Assembly: GCF_000422765.1 (NCBI RefSeq)
Contig: NZ_AUGR01000026.1
Span: 1-52,651, forward strand
DNA: 52,651 bases
From: Neptunomonas japonica DSM 18939
Lineage (GTDB): Bacteria; Pseudomonadota; Gammaproteobacteria; Pseudomonadales; Balneatricaceae
Direction of reading: 5' to 3'
Shown: positions 1 to 8,650 of the stretch, one piece after another
How positions within the stretch are numbered: the first letter of the stretch is position 1
Layout: the number at the start of each line of letters is the position of its first letter
Made by a program: the position numbers and the translations under genes
The notes under the pieces: model-generated
Told to the model about the DNA's origin: nothing
Seen by the model: only the letters and a program-made list of their open reading frames with translations
Databases searched by the model: none

Positions 1-3000
1 ACCGCTGATAATGCAGGCAACGCAGGTTACTACCTGTTTGATAACCTGACACCAGGCGACTACAGCGTTGAGTTCGTAGCACCAAACGGCTACAACTTCA
101 CACAGCAGGATCAGGGCAACGATGCGTCTGACTCTGATGCCAACGTGACGACTGGTCGTACCGTGACAACGACACTGACCTCTGGCGAGAACGATCTAAG
201 CTGGGATGCAGGGCTCGTTGCTGAAGTGCAGAATGCTTCTTTGGGCGATAAGGTATGGCTCGATAAAAATTGTGATGGTATTCAAGATGCAGATGAAGCA
301 GGTGTAGCAGGCGTAGCTGTTAACTTGTTGGATGCATCAGGTGCTACTGTAGCTACAACGTCTACAGACGCTGCTGGTGAATATTTGTTCACTGATTTAG
401 TGCCAGGCACTTACAGTGTTTCCTTTACTGCACCGAGTGGTTACATTTTCACAGACCAGGATGCAGCGGCTGATGATGTTGACTCAGATGCAAACTCAAG
501 CGGTGTAACTGGGCAGTACGTTTTAGCAGCAGGTGATAATAACCTAACTGTTGATGCGGGCTTAGTTGAGTACACCACTACGGATGTTTCTTTTAACTTT
601 AACGGTAGTTCTTCTGGTTCTGGTACTTATGGAAACATTCGTAGCTATACAGAGAATGGCGTGACTGTTAATGCGAGTGCTTTCAGTCGATGTGATGCAA
701 CTAATACTTGGGATACTGCATACCTTGGTGCATTCTCTGGTGGTTTAGGTGTTACTAACCGTGGAGAGAGCGGTTCTGGTAGAAGTCATACAGTTGATAA
801 CAGTGGTAATGATGATTACGTACTGTTCGAGTTTAGCGATATTGTAACTATCGATAGTGCTTTCTTGGGCTATGTTTACAACGACAGTGACATGAGTGTT
901 TGGGTTGGCACCGTTGATGGCGCATTTGATAACCATTTAACACTAAGCGACTCTGTTCTAGCTGATATGGGCTTTAGTGAAGTTAGCAACGGTAGCAGCA
1001 GCACACGCTTAGCTGACCTTAATGCTGGCGAACTTGCGGGTAATGTACTGATTATTGCAGCTAAAACTACTAGCTCTAATGACTACTTTAAAATCGAGCA
1101 TTTGAACGTACAGGTGAAAGAAGCTGCTTGTGATACAGGTGCTTGCGCCCCTATCGTTATCGAAGCGGAAGATATGCAGCGCTGTGACTATAGAATTGAG
1201 TCTAATAGTGATGCATCTGGCGGGGCTGTTGTTAAATTGACTGACTACGACGGCTATGTGAAAACTACCTTCGATGGCCCAAGTGGTAACTATGACTTCA
1301 CGTTGAACTATATCGACGAGAATGATGGTTGTGGCATGCTGAAGATTAAGATTAACGGCACGACTGTTAAGACGATCAACCTTGATCAGCAAGTGGGTGA
1401 TCATACGAATGGCTTCACATCAGTGACAATTGATGACCTCCAATTGAATAAAGGTGATGTGATTAAAGTTGTTGGTTGGAAAGAAGGAAGTGAGTATGCA
1501 CGTATCGATAGTATTGTATTGGAGAACTGCGATACAGCACCTACTAATGAAGCTCCAGTAGACGGCGACGAGTGTGTGACTGTTTCTGAAAGTGATGGTC
1601 GTCAGACATTAGCAACTAACGCGCTGGCAAATGCTACGGATGCTGATGGTGATTCTGTCTTTGTTAAATCTCTGGAAGGTGAAGACTTAACAAACGGTGG
1701 TGATGATTGGGCTGTGGCTGTTGGTGACAATGGTGGACTACTTTACATCTATGCTGATGGTACGGTTGAATTTGATACAAACGGCGAGTTTGACGCGCTA
1801 AATGCGGGTGAAACAGCGGCTACTTCTTTCACATATGTAGTAAGTGACGGAAAAGGCGGTGAGAACGAATCGACGTATAAAGTTATCGTGAACGGTGAAA
1901 GTGTACCGGGTGCTTCTTTGGGCGATAAAGTATGGCTCGATAAAGATTGTGATGGTGTTCAAGATGCAGATGAAGCCGGTGTAGCCGGTGTAGCTGTTAA
2001 CTTGTTGGATGCATCAGGTGCTACTGTAGCGACAACGTCTACTGACGCTGCTGGTGAATACTTGTTTACTGATTTAGTGCCAGGAACTTACAGTGTTTCC
2101 TTCACAGCACCGAGTGGTTACATTTTCACAGACCAAGACGCAGCGGCTGATGATGTCGACTCTGATGCAAACTCAAGTGGTGTAACGGGTCAGTACGTAT
2201 TAGCAGCAGGTGATAATAACCTAACTGTTGATGCTGGTTTAGTTGAGTACACCACTACGGATGTTTCGTTTAACTTTAACGGTAGCTCTTCTGGTTCAGG
2301 TACTTACGGAAACATCCGTAGCTACACAGAAAATGGCGTGACTGTTAATGCCAGTGCGTTCAGTCGCAGCGATGAAACTAATACATGGGAAACAGCATAT
2401 CTAGGAACTTTCTCTGGCGGTTTAGGTGTTACTAACCGTGGTGAAAGCGGTTCTGGCAGCAGTCACACGGTTGATAATAATGGTCGTGATGATTACGTAC
2501 TGTTTGAGTTTAGCGACACAGTAACTATCGATAGTGCTTTCTTGGGCTATGTTTACAACGATAGCGACATGAGTGTTTGGGTTGGAACCGTTGATGGTGC
2601 ATTTGATAGTCACCTGACACTGAGTGACTCTGTTCTTGCTGATATGGGCTTTAGCGAAGTAAGTAACGGTAGCAGCAGCACACGCTTAGCTGATCTTAAC
2701 TCTGATGAGCTTGCGGGTAATGTGCTGATCATTGCTGCTAAGACTACAAGCTCTAATGACTACTTTAAAATTCAGCATTTAAACGTGCAGGTTAAAGAGT
2801 CTGTTTGTGAAAGCGGCGAATGTGCACCAATCATCATCGAAGCAGAAGACATGCAGCGTGTTGATTACACGATTGAATCCAACTCAGCAGCGTCAGGCGG
2901 CGCAGTGGTTAAGCTTTCTGATCATGATGGCTATGTTAAAACCACCTTTAACGGCGACAGCGGTAGCTATGACTTCACGTTGAACTACATCGACGAGAAT

Positions 3001-4632
3001 GATGGTGCCGGTATGCTGAAAATTAAGATAAATGGTACAACCGTTAAGACGATCAACCTTGATCAGCAAGTGGGAGACCATACCAATGGGTTCACATCGG
3101 TTACTATTGATGACTTACAGCTGAACACTGGCGACACCATTAAAATTGTGGGTTGGTGTGAAGGATCTGAATACGCTCGTATTGACAGCATCGTACTGAA
3201 AAACTGTGATACGGCTCCTCTGAACGTAGCTCCAGAAGACGGTGATGAATGCGTTACTGTTTCTGAAAGTGATGGTCGCCAGACATTGGCAACCAACGCG
3301 CTGACAAACGCAACGGATGCTGACGGTGACTCTGTCTTCGTTAAATCGTTGGAAGGTGAAGACCTTACCAATGGTGGCGATGATTGGCATGTAGCTGCGG
3401 GCGACAATGGTGGACTACTCTATATCTACGCTGATGGTACGGTTGAGTTTGATACAAACGGTGAGTTTGACGCTCTGAACACTGGCGAAACTGCGGCGAC
3501 TTCTTTCACATATGTAGTAAGTGACGGGAACGGCGGTGAGAACCAATCAACGTATAAAGTTGTAGTAAATGGTGAAGGAGCTCAGAAAGCATCATTAGGC
3601 GATCGTGTTTGGCATGATAAAGACCAAGATGGCTATCAAGATTCTTCTGAAAGTGGGATTGATGATGTTCGTTTAGATCTTTATAAGTGGACTGGAAGCA
3701 CAACAGTTTGGGCTGCTAAAACTTATACCGATGCTAATGGTGATTACTCATTCAACAATCTAGATGAAGGTTACTATTATATTCGCGCTGATAAGAGCAC
3801 ATTGCCGTATGGCTATGAGTTTACCGGCAAGGATAGAGCAAGCGATAGTTCTGACTCTGATGTGAATAACAGCGGTAATACTTCTTGGATCTGGTTGGAT
3901 GAAGGCGAACAGGATAACAACTGGGATGTTGGTGCTTATTACTGTCCTATCGTAGTTGACTTGGATGGTAACGGTGTACAAACACTGAGTGTTGAAGCCG
4001 GTACTCGTTTCGATATGGATAATGATGGGTCAGCTGATAGCACGGGTTGGATTTCTGGTTCGGATGCTTTCATTGTTCATGATGTAAACGGTAACGGTGT
4101 AGTAGATAACCGTAGTGAGATGTTTGGTGGCGATAATACCGGTGACGGATTCCGTAAGTTAGCTGGATTTGATACTAACGGTGATGGTGTCATTGACCTT
4201 TCGGATGATGCGTTTGCTCAACTACAAGTTTGGCAGGATGCAAACGAGAACGGTATTACTGATGCGGGTGAATTAAGCTCACTGACTGATGCTGGTTTAG
4301 CTGAATTGGATGTGCAGTTTGAAACACGTACTGAAGGTGCTGAAACAGAGCAAAATGGTAACCGTTTGCTAGATTGGTCTACTGCTGAGCAGACTGATGG
4401 TTCGAAAGTTGATCTTGTTGATGTGTACTTCGCTAAAGGCGATGGCATTGATTTGAGCAATGTAGAAAGCCTTGAGTCTTCTGTTACAAGTCAGACTAGC
4501 CTAAGCTCGCTGGATCTTGGAATGGATCAGAATGATTTTGCCTATGACGGTGCTGTATCGAATGCATTTGATGCCCTGGATATTCCAGATATGGCTATCT
4601 TAGGCACTGCTGATGAGCATCAAATAGTGTAA
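1..4632 (+). CDS. Large multidomain repetitive surface/secreted protein (3' part)
   Basis: The reading frame is open from base 1, so the gene starts upstream; at least 1543 residues are visible. The first residues are the end of an SdrD-B-like (Cna_B fold) domain. Two tandem modules of 559 residues follow (nt 235-1911 and 1912-3588). Each contains an SdrD-B domain starting SLGDKVWLDK, a Ser/Gly-rich beta domain (NFNGSSSGSGTYG), a carbohydrate-binding-like domain starting IEAEDMQR, and a cadherin/VCBS-like domain (DADGDSVFVKSL, FTYVVSDG). A third SdrD-B domain follows, then a C-terminal segment starting PIVVDLDGNGVQT with several Asp/Gly-rich calcium-loop-like motifs (DVNGNG, DTNGDGVID, DANENG). 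That segment is common at the end of large type I-secreted adhesins. A type I secretion signal is plausible but unproven, and no T1SS genes are in view. No LPXTG anchor is present. A terminator follows directly. Confidence 0.85.
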   Translation, partial: TADNAGNAGYYLFDNLTPGDYSVEFVAPNGYNFTQQDQGNDASDSDANVTTGRTVTTTLTSGENDLSWDAGLVAEVQNASLGDKVWLDKNCDGIQDADEAGVAGVAVNLLDASGATVATTSTDAAGEYLFTDLVPGTYSVSFTAPSGYIFTDQDAAADDVDSDANSSGVTGQYVLAAGDNNLTVDAGLVEYTTTDVSFNFNGSSSGSGTYGNIRSYTENGVTVNASAFSRCDATNTWDTAYLGAFSGGLGVTNRGESGSGRSHTVDNSGNDDYVLFEFSDIVTIDSAFLGYVYNDSDMSVWVGTVDGAFDNHLTLSDSVLADMGFSEVSNGSSSTRLADLNAGELAGNVLIIAAKTTSSNDYFKIEHLNVQVKEAACDTGACAPIVIEAEDMQRCDYRIESNSDASGGAVVKLTDYDGYVKTTFDGPSGNYDFTLNYIDENDGCGMLKIKINGTTVKTINLDQQVGDHTNGFTSVTIDDLQLNKGDVIKVVGWKEGSEYARIDSIVLENCDTAPTNEAPVDGDECVTVSESDGRQTLATNALANATDADGDSVFVKSLEGEDLTNGGDDWAVAVGDNGGLLYIYADGTVEFDTNGEFDALNAGETAATSFTYVVSDGKGGENESTYKVIVNGESVPGASLGDKVWLDKDCDGVQDADEAGVAGVAVNLLDASGATVATTSTDAAGEYLFTDLVPGTYSVSFTAPSGYIFTDQDAAADDVDSDANSSGVTGQYVLAAGDNNLTVDAGLVEYTTTDVSFNFNGSSSGSGTYGNIRSYTENGVTVNASAFSRSDETNTWETAYLGTFSGGLGVTNRGESGSGSSHTVDNNGRDDYVLFEFSDTVTIDSAFLGYVYNDSDMSVWVGTVDGAFDSHLTLSDSVLADMGFSEVSNGSSSTRLADLNSDELAGNVLIIAAKTTSSNDYFKIQHLNVQVKESVCESGECAPIIIEAEDMQRVDYTIESNSAASGGAVVKLSDHDGYVKTTFNGDSGSYDFTLNYIDENDGAGMLKIKINGTTVKTINLDQQVGDHTNGFTSVTIDDLQLNTGDTIKIVGWCEGSEYARIDSIVLKNCDTAPLNVAPEDGDECVTVSESDGRQTLATNALTNATDADGDSVFVKSLEGEDLTNGGDDWHVAAGDNGGLLYIYADGTVEFDTNGEFDALNTGETAATSFTYVVSDGNGGENQSTYKVVVNGEGAQKASLGDRVWHDKDQDGYQDSSESGIDDVRLDLYKWTGSTTVWAAKTYTDANGDYSFNNLDEGYYYIRADKSTLPYGYEFTGKDRASDSSDSDVNNSGNTSWIWLDEGEQDNNWDVGAYYCPIVVDLDGNGVQTLSVEAGTRFDMDNDGSADSTGWISGSDAFIVHDVNGNGVVDNRSEMFGGDNTGDGFRKLAGFDTNGDGVIDLSDDAFAQLQVWQDANENGITDAGELSSLTDAGLAELDVQFETRTEGAETEQNGNRLLDWSTAEQTDGSKVDLVDVYFAKGDGIDLSNVESLESSVTSQTSLSSLDLGMDQNDFAYDGAVSNAFDALDIPDMAILGTADEHQIV
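235..3588 (+). repeat. Tandem 1677-bp coding duplication (two copies)
   Basis: Copy 1 is 235-1911 and copy 2 is 1912-3588. The unit start (gcttctttgggcgataa) recurs exactly 1677 bp later, and its diverged third occurrence at 3589 is again 1677 bp on. The copies are in frame (559 codons) and highly similar at nucleotide level along their length. Differences are mostly synonymous or conservative, which suggests recent duplication or ongoing recombination between copies. Confidence 0.95.
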
Positions 4633-4650
4633 TTATCGACGAGTAAGTTA

Positions 4651-4682
4651 AAAAGGCTCAGCGTTCTCGCTGAGCCTTTTTT
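4651..4682 (+). terminator. Rho-independent terminator of the repeat protein gene
   Basis: The inverted repeat GGCTCAGCG / CGCTGAGCC with loop TTCT is flanked by an A-run and a T-run. It begins 19 bp after the stop codon. The panE gene converges on it, so it may act in both directions. Confidence 0.9.
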
Positions 4683-4736
4683 GTTTCTGGGGCTGAAAAT
4701 TTAGATTTGGTAGCGCAGGCTTTTGGTTGTTCGCCG

Positions 4737-5660
4737 CTAAGTCGGTGGAGTTACTGACGAGAGTTGTTTGATTTGTTGTAACAACATACGGTTTTCAGGC
4801 GCATGGCACTCAAATTTATCCGCTTGTTGGCATAAAAATCCGGTAATTTGTTCAATCTCTGTCGGTCTGTTCTGTTTAATGTCCTGCAACATAGAAGAGT
4901 AGTTTTCTGCGGTTGTGCTGGCTATTAACCTAGCCATTTCATATAAAGGTTTATCAAATAAATCTTGTCCACAGGCGGCAGCGATTTTTTCGACCTCCTC
5001 ACATATTTTCTGCATTTTATTAGCAAGGGTAGTGTCTGACACTAGTATTCCATTTTTGCAGTTATTTAATGCAGTCAAAGGATTAATCGCCGCGTTAATA
5101 GCAACCTTACACCACAGCTTGTGTTCTATATTTTCGCTAGTAGTTATCTTTAAATCGCCGCAAGGAGTGGGGATTATATTATCCAAAGATGGCTGCGCTT
5201 TCATTGAAATAGCTCCAATGAGCGTTTCTCCATGGCCAGCTCTTACAACATGATAAGGGGCACTGAGGTAGGCACCGTCGGTTGTTGTTGCTGCCCAGAT
5301 AGACAACTCTGGGAAAAGCTTAACGGCTTCCTGTTGAGGCCCTAGACCGTTTTGCAGTAATACCACATTAGTATCACTGCTTAGTCGATCTGCGACTGAC
5401 TGTAATGCGCTAATGGTGGAGTAGGCTTTGGTGCAGATCAGCAAGTTTTTGATGGGGGTATTGTTTTCCGCAAGCTCTGCACCAACATTGAATGTACTGG
5501 TTTCGCCATTAGTAGACTGATAAATGATGCCTTGGCTTTCACTTAATTGCTGGAGGCGTTCTTTACTGCGAAGAATTAAAGTAACATCGTGTTCGGATTT
5601 ATAAAGCTGTGCAGCCCAGATACAGCCGATGGCGCCAGCGCCTAGAATATGCCAATGCAT
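4737..5660 (-). CDS. panE: 2-dehydropantoate 2-reductase (ketopantoate reductase)
   Basis: This 307-residue protein matches the usual length of PanE/ApbA, the NADPH-dependent enzyme reducing ketopantoate to pantoate for coenzyme A synthesis. The N-terminus HILGAGAIGCIWAAQL is the Rossmann nucleotide-binding loop. WCKVAINAAINPLTAL carries the family's catalytic lysine. NRPTEIEQITGFL near the C-terminus contains the conserved glutamate of the substrate site. It is cytoplasmic and divergent from yajQ, with a 132-bp gap. Its ribosome-binding site is weak. PanE-family members also act on other 2-oxo acids, so the exact substrate is inferred. Confidence 0.85.
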   Translation of the reverse strand: MHWHILGAGAIGCIWAAQLYKSEHDVTLILRSKERLQQLSESQGIIYQSTNGETSTFNVGAELAENNTPIKNLLICTKAYSTISALQSVADRLSSDTNVVLLQNGLGPQQEAVKLFPELSIWAATTTDGAYLSAPYHVVRAGHGETLIGAISMKAQPSLDNIIPTPCGDLKITTSENIEHKLWCKVAINAAINPLTALNNCKNGILVSDTTLANKMQKICEEVEKIAAACGQDLFDKPLYEMARLIASTTAENYSSMLQDIKQNRPTEIEQITGFLCQQADKFECHAPENRMLLQQIKQLSSVTPPT

Positions 5661-5792
5661 AAATATCCATTAAGTAGCGCATCATAATAACGAGAATTGC
5701 TTTTCAGCTTGATGCATAAGGTGAAAAGCCTCGCTTGCTTGGTTAAAATAACGCAGCTAATACTGTAATAAAAGTCATTGAGGAAAACGAGT

Positions 5793-6275
5793 ATGCCATC
5801 ATTCGATATTGTTTCTGAGCTGGATAAACACGAAGTCACCAATGCGGTGGATCAAGCTAGCCGAGAACTACAGACACGTTTTGATTTTAAAGGTGTTGCC
5901 GCCAGATTTGAATTGAATGGTGACAATGTAAACATGGAAGCAGAAGTCGATTTTCAGCTTCACCAAATGCTGGACATGTTACGCTCTAAGCTGATAGCTC
6001 GTGGAATTGATACTAAATGCTTGGAAGTAAAAGACCCTGATACATCGGGTGTTAAAGCACGCCAAGAGTTAGCGATTAAGCAGGGGCTTGACCAGCCAGT
6101 AGCTAAGAAAATTATTAAAGTAATAAAAGACGCTAAATTGAAAGTTCAAACGCAGATTCAAGGAGAGAAGGTGCGTGTGACGGGGAAGAAACGAGATGAT
6201 CTTCAGCAAGCGATGGCATTATTGAAGGACTCAGATATTGAGATGCCGCTACAGTACAATAATTTTCGAGACTAG
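5793..6275 (+). CDS. yajQ: YajQ family nucleotide-binding protein
   Basis: The 160-residue product starts MPSFDIVSELDKHEVTNAVDQ, the hallmark YajQ N-terminus, so the start is ATG 5793 rather than the in-frame TTG at 5778. AGGA at 5781-5784 is well placed for it. The family has two alpha/beta RNA-binding-like domains. Members bind nucleotides, and the Xanthomonas homologue binds cyclic di-GMP and affects gene expression. The sequence is complete and unremarkable. It appears monocistronic and is followed by strong inverted repeats. Confidence 0.93.
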   Translation: MPSFDIVSELDKHEVTNAVDQASRELQTRFDFKGVAARFELNGDNVNMEAEVDFQLHQMLDMLRSKLIARGIDTKCLEVKDPDTSGVKARQELAIKQGLDQPVAKKIIKVIKDAKLKVQTQIQGEKVRVTGKKRDDLQQAMALLKDSDIEMPLQYNNFRD

Positions 6276-6286
6276 TAGTCAGTACA

Positions 6287-6319
6287 CAAGGGGTCGGCAT
6301 TAGAATAAGCCGCCCCTTG
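6287..6319 (+). terminator. Hairpin downstream of yajQ
   Basis: The arms CAAGGGG-T-CGGC and GCCG-CCCCTTG form an 11-bp stem with one bulged T and a 10-nt A/T-rich loop. No T-run follows immediately. A second weaker A/T-rich hairpin (AAAAAGCA / TGCTTTTT, 6330-6353) with a T-run follows and may complete termination. That second one overlaps the last codons of the small gene on the other strand. Confidence 0.6.
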
Positions 6320-6340
6320 AGCAGTCGCTAAAAAGCAGTA

Positions 6341-6457
6341 TTACTTGCTTTTTTTAAGCTGCTTTTTCAGCTTCTTGATTTTGCCTTCTTGCTTCTCGAT
6401 TTTTGCTGCACGTGCTTTGATTTCGCTTTTAACTTCTTTTGTAGTTACTTTAGACAT
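6341..6457 (-). CDS. Small basic 38-residue protein, unknown function
   Basis: ATG at 6457 is preceded by TGGAGAAG with 8-nt spacing and gives 38 residues: MSKVTTKEVKSEIKARAAKI followed by EKQEGKIKKLKKQLKKSK. About 40 percent of residues are Lys or Arg. Ile/Leu spacing suggests one amphipathic coiled-coil helix. I do not recognise the family. The clear ribosome-binding site and its position 52 bp after another small gene on the same strand support it being real. Binding to nucleic acid would be compatible with the charge but is speculation. Confidence 0.55.
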   Translation of the reverse strand: MSKVTTKEVKSEIKARAAKIEKQEGKIKKLKKQLKKSK

Positions 6458-6509
6458 TTGAACTTCTCCATTTAATTTCCATGAGTATTGCTTTGCTGGT
6501 TAAACAGCC

Positions 6510-6680
6510 TTAGTTTTTAGGCTCTTGTCCTTGCTCCGCAATAAAACTACGTATAAACCGGCGTAACTCTCGAGCTGCACTCGTATCCAGTTCATCACAT
6601 AATGATACAAAATCATTACGCTCATCTTCATTGATACGAATCACAAGCTGGCTATTTTTTGGTTTCTTTTTTGTACCCAT
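6510..6680 (-). CDS. Small ribbon-helix-helix-like protein (56 residues)
   Basis: ATG at 6680 opens a 56-residue frame. A Lys-rich start (MGTKKKPKNS) is followed by QLVIRINEDERNDFVSLCDE, which fits a beta strand plus helix of the ribbon-helix-helix (Arc/CopG) fold, and a second helix around SAARELRRFIRSFIAEQ. GAGGT 8 nt upstream is a suitable ribosome-binding site; a second AGGAG abuts the ATG. RHH proteins are usually small dimeric DNA-binding regulators. The A/T-rich upstream region 6690-6790 contains several TGTAT/ATGCATA-like motifs that could be its operator. No partner toxin is evident. The 38-residue gene follows on the same strand. Confidence 0.6.
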   Translation of the reverse strand: MGTKKKPKNSQLVIRINEDERNDFVSLCDELDTSAARELRRFIRSFIAEQGQEPKN

Positions 6681-6822
6681 CTCCTAGGACCTCAGTAGGT
6701 AATGTGAGAAAAATACATCAGAAAAGCGTGCTTGTATGCATATTTAAAGTACATCTTATGTATATACGTTGTGATGCATAATCTAGTTTAAGTGACATGA
6801 AGTCAACAATGTCATAAAAAGT

Positions 6823-7050
6823 TCATATTGCGTTGTCTTCAACTAGGAACGATAAAAGAAATAGCTCTTTAATAAGTTCTTGTTCATTCGTTCTTGGATC
6901 AGAGAAGTCGGCAGGGCAAAGAGATCCAGTGGCTATCATCTCTTTTACTTGATCACCATTCCATTGAATGACCGGTATCTTACGAGCTTTATGGATAACT
7001 TTGATGTATGGATCAGCTCGTTCCAACCAGGCGTTTATTTGATAGGTCAT
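6823..7050 (-). CDS. Conserved-looking 75-residue protein behind a Fur-box-like site
   Basis: The 75-residue product (MTYQINAWLERADPYIKVIH at the N-terminus) begins at an ATG preceded by CGGAGGA with good spacing. It has no signal peptide or membrane segment and looks like a small cytoplasmic alpha/beta protein with an acidic C-terminal helix (EQELIKELFLLSFLVEDNAI). I cannot assign a family. The Fur-box-like sequence about 52 nt upstream suggests induction under iron limitation. It lies between the AmpG-type permease and the two smaller genes on the same strand. Confidence 0.7.
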   Translation of the reverse strand: MTYQINAWLERADPYIKVIHKARKIPVIQWNGDQVKEMIATGSLCPADFSDPRTNEQELIKELFLLSFLVEDNAI

Positions 7051-7101
7051 GATTTATCCTCCGTGTGGTATAGAGGAAGAATAGAGTAATCATTCAGTAA
7101 T

Positions 7102-7120
7102 GTAAATAGAAATCATTATC
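7102..7120 (-). promoter_or_regulatory. Fur-box-like operator
   Basis: On the minus strand the site reads GATAATGATTTCTATTTAC. It matches 14 of 19 positions of the Fur consensus in its reverse-complement orientation, including the first ten consecutive bases. It lies about 50 bp upstream of the start codon of the 75-residue gene, where a promoter is expected, and downstream of the ampG-like gene. Binding is inferred from sequence alone. Confidence 0.5.
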
Positions 7121-7151
7121 ATTCGTGTTTGGTGTTAATGTATTTGATTTG

Positions 7152-8540
7152 TCACAACTTGGTGTTAATAGGAGTAACGCGTGCCGCCATCCATACCAGA
7201 ATTAATACAGGAAGCCCAAGTATGGCTGTCCCGGTAAAAAACCAGGTGTAATCGAAACTATCAACAATACCACCTGAAAAACCACCTAAAAATTTAGGGA
7301 AAAGCAGCATGACAGAACTAAATAGTGCATATTGAGTTGCTGAATACTGGATATTAGTAAGGCTTGATAGGTAAGCAACAAAAGCGGCTGTTGCAATACC
7401 TCCGCTGAGGTTATCTAAGGAGATGACGATAGTTAGCATCGTAGTGTTGTGGCCTACCATGGCTAACCAAGCAAACAGAAAGTTCGTGCCGGCTGCCAGT
7501 AATGCCCCTGCGAAAAGAATCTTCATTACGCCAAAACGGCTGACTAAAATTCCACCTAAGCCAGCGCCAACAATTGTCATAATAACGCCATAAATCTTAA
7601 TAATTTTAGCCACTTCTTGCTTACTGAATCCCATGTCGACATAGAATACATTAGCGATAATTCCAAGAATGACATCTGATATACGGTAAGTTCCGATGAG
7701 GGCCAAAATGATAATGGCTTGTTTTCCGTAACGCTTAATGAAATCTGAAAATGGGCAAAGTATGGCAATATAGCTCCAACCCAAAAAGCGTGATAACCAC
7801 AAAGGTAAATGCGCCATTTTTTCCGCTTTCTCAGTGATGTCTCGTTGCTGTTGTAGTGTTTCTCGGTCCATCTCAACTGCAGGAGGTTCAGCAATCACTA
7901 GAGTAGTAATTAGCCCTGTTCCCATGAGCGCCGCCATGCAAAGGTAGGCTACTTGCCAAGAATGTTGAGAGTAGATGCTAGGGTCTATCTCTATCCATGC
8001 TGCGAGTGCTAAGACGCCGGCTCCAGCAACGATCATAGCTAATCGGTAACCTGCCATATAGGTCGCTGCCATTGCCGCTTGCAAGCGCTCACCGGCTGAT
8101 TCAATGCGGTATGCGTCAATGACAATATCTTGAGTAGCTGAACTAAAAGCAACCGCGATAGCCAGTAGTGCCATGTATTCCAAGTGCAGTAGTGGGTCAG
8201 AGAAGGCCAGTCCTGACAAGCTAGCAATTAATAAGCACTGTGAAAGGAGTAGCCAGCTTCTACGCCTGCCTAGCCAGTGAGAAAGAAAGGGAAGGGATAG
8301 ACGGTCAATAAGGGGAGCCCAGAGCCATTTAAATCCATAAGCAAGCCCAACCCAAGAGAAGTAGGTTATAACACTGCGCTCAACCCCTGCTTCTCGTAAC
8401 CAGAAAGACAGTGTTCCAAAAACCAGTAATATTGGTAACCCTGAAGAAAAACCAAGAAACAATAACGCAATAGCACGCGGGTGAAGGTAAATTTTTAGTG
8501 AGTCTAGCCAGGTATTGGGTAGCGAATCTACTGATGACAT
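7152..8540 (-). CDS. ampG: AmpG-type MFS permease (muropeptide transporter family)
   Basis: The 462-residue polytopic protein has about 12 hydrophobic segments. The opening region LFLGFSSGLPILLVFGTLSF and LREAGVERSVITYFSWVG are typical of AmpG, the inner-membrane importer of GlcNAc-anhydromuropeptides in peptidoglycan recycling and of AmpC induction. WAPLIDR and LGRRRSWLLLSQ are the MFS loop motifs. AAGG about 9 nt before the ATG supports this start. It lies downstream of fabG on the same strand, but a hairpin separates them. No ampC or ampR is nearby, so the link to beta-lactamase is not shown here. Confidence 0.8.
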   Translation of the reverse strand: MSSVDSLPNTWLDSLKIYLHPRAIALLFLGFSSGLPILLVFGTLSFWLREAGVERSVITYFSWVGLAYGFKWLWAPLIDRLSLPFLSHWLGRRRSWLLLSQCLLIASLSGLAFSDPLLHLEYMALLAIAVAFSSATQDIVIDAYRIESAGERLQAAMAATYMAGYRLAMIVAGAGVLALAAWIEIDPSIYSQHSWQVAYLCMAALMGTGLITTLVIAEPPAVEMDRETLQQQRDITEKAEKMAHLPLWLSRFLGWSYIAILCPFSDFIKRYGKQAIIILALIGTYRISDVILGIIANVFYVDMGFSKQEVAKIIKIYGVIMTIVGAGLGGILVSRFGVMKILFAGALLAAGTNFLFAWLAMVGHNTTMLTIVISLDNLSGGIATAAFVAYLSSLTNIQYSATQYALFSSVMLLFPKFLGGFSGGIVDSFDYTWFFTGTAILGLPVLILVWMAARVTPINTKL

Positions 8541-8605
8541 GGAGAAAACCTTGGTAATCGATGCGCGCTATTGTGTCCGGCTTAGGGGAATATGTAAACG
8601 CCATC

Positions 8606-8635
8606 AAAAAAGCCGACATGAAGTCGGCTTTTTTA
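8606..8635 (-). terminator. Terminator downstream of fabG
   Basis: The inverted repeat AAGCCGAC / GTCGGCTT with loop ATGAA is flanked by A and T runs on both sides. It lies 16 bp past the fabG stop codon and upstream of the ampG-like gene. The T-runs allow termination in either direction. Confidence 0.85.
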
Positions 8636-8650
8636 AAACAATGGCTGGCA

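Noticed and set aside
1009-1404. 131-codon minus-strand open frame inside the adhesin-like gene
   Set aside because: It mirrors the strongly biased sense codons, has no ribosome-binding site, and similar shadows occur in the duplicate copy.
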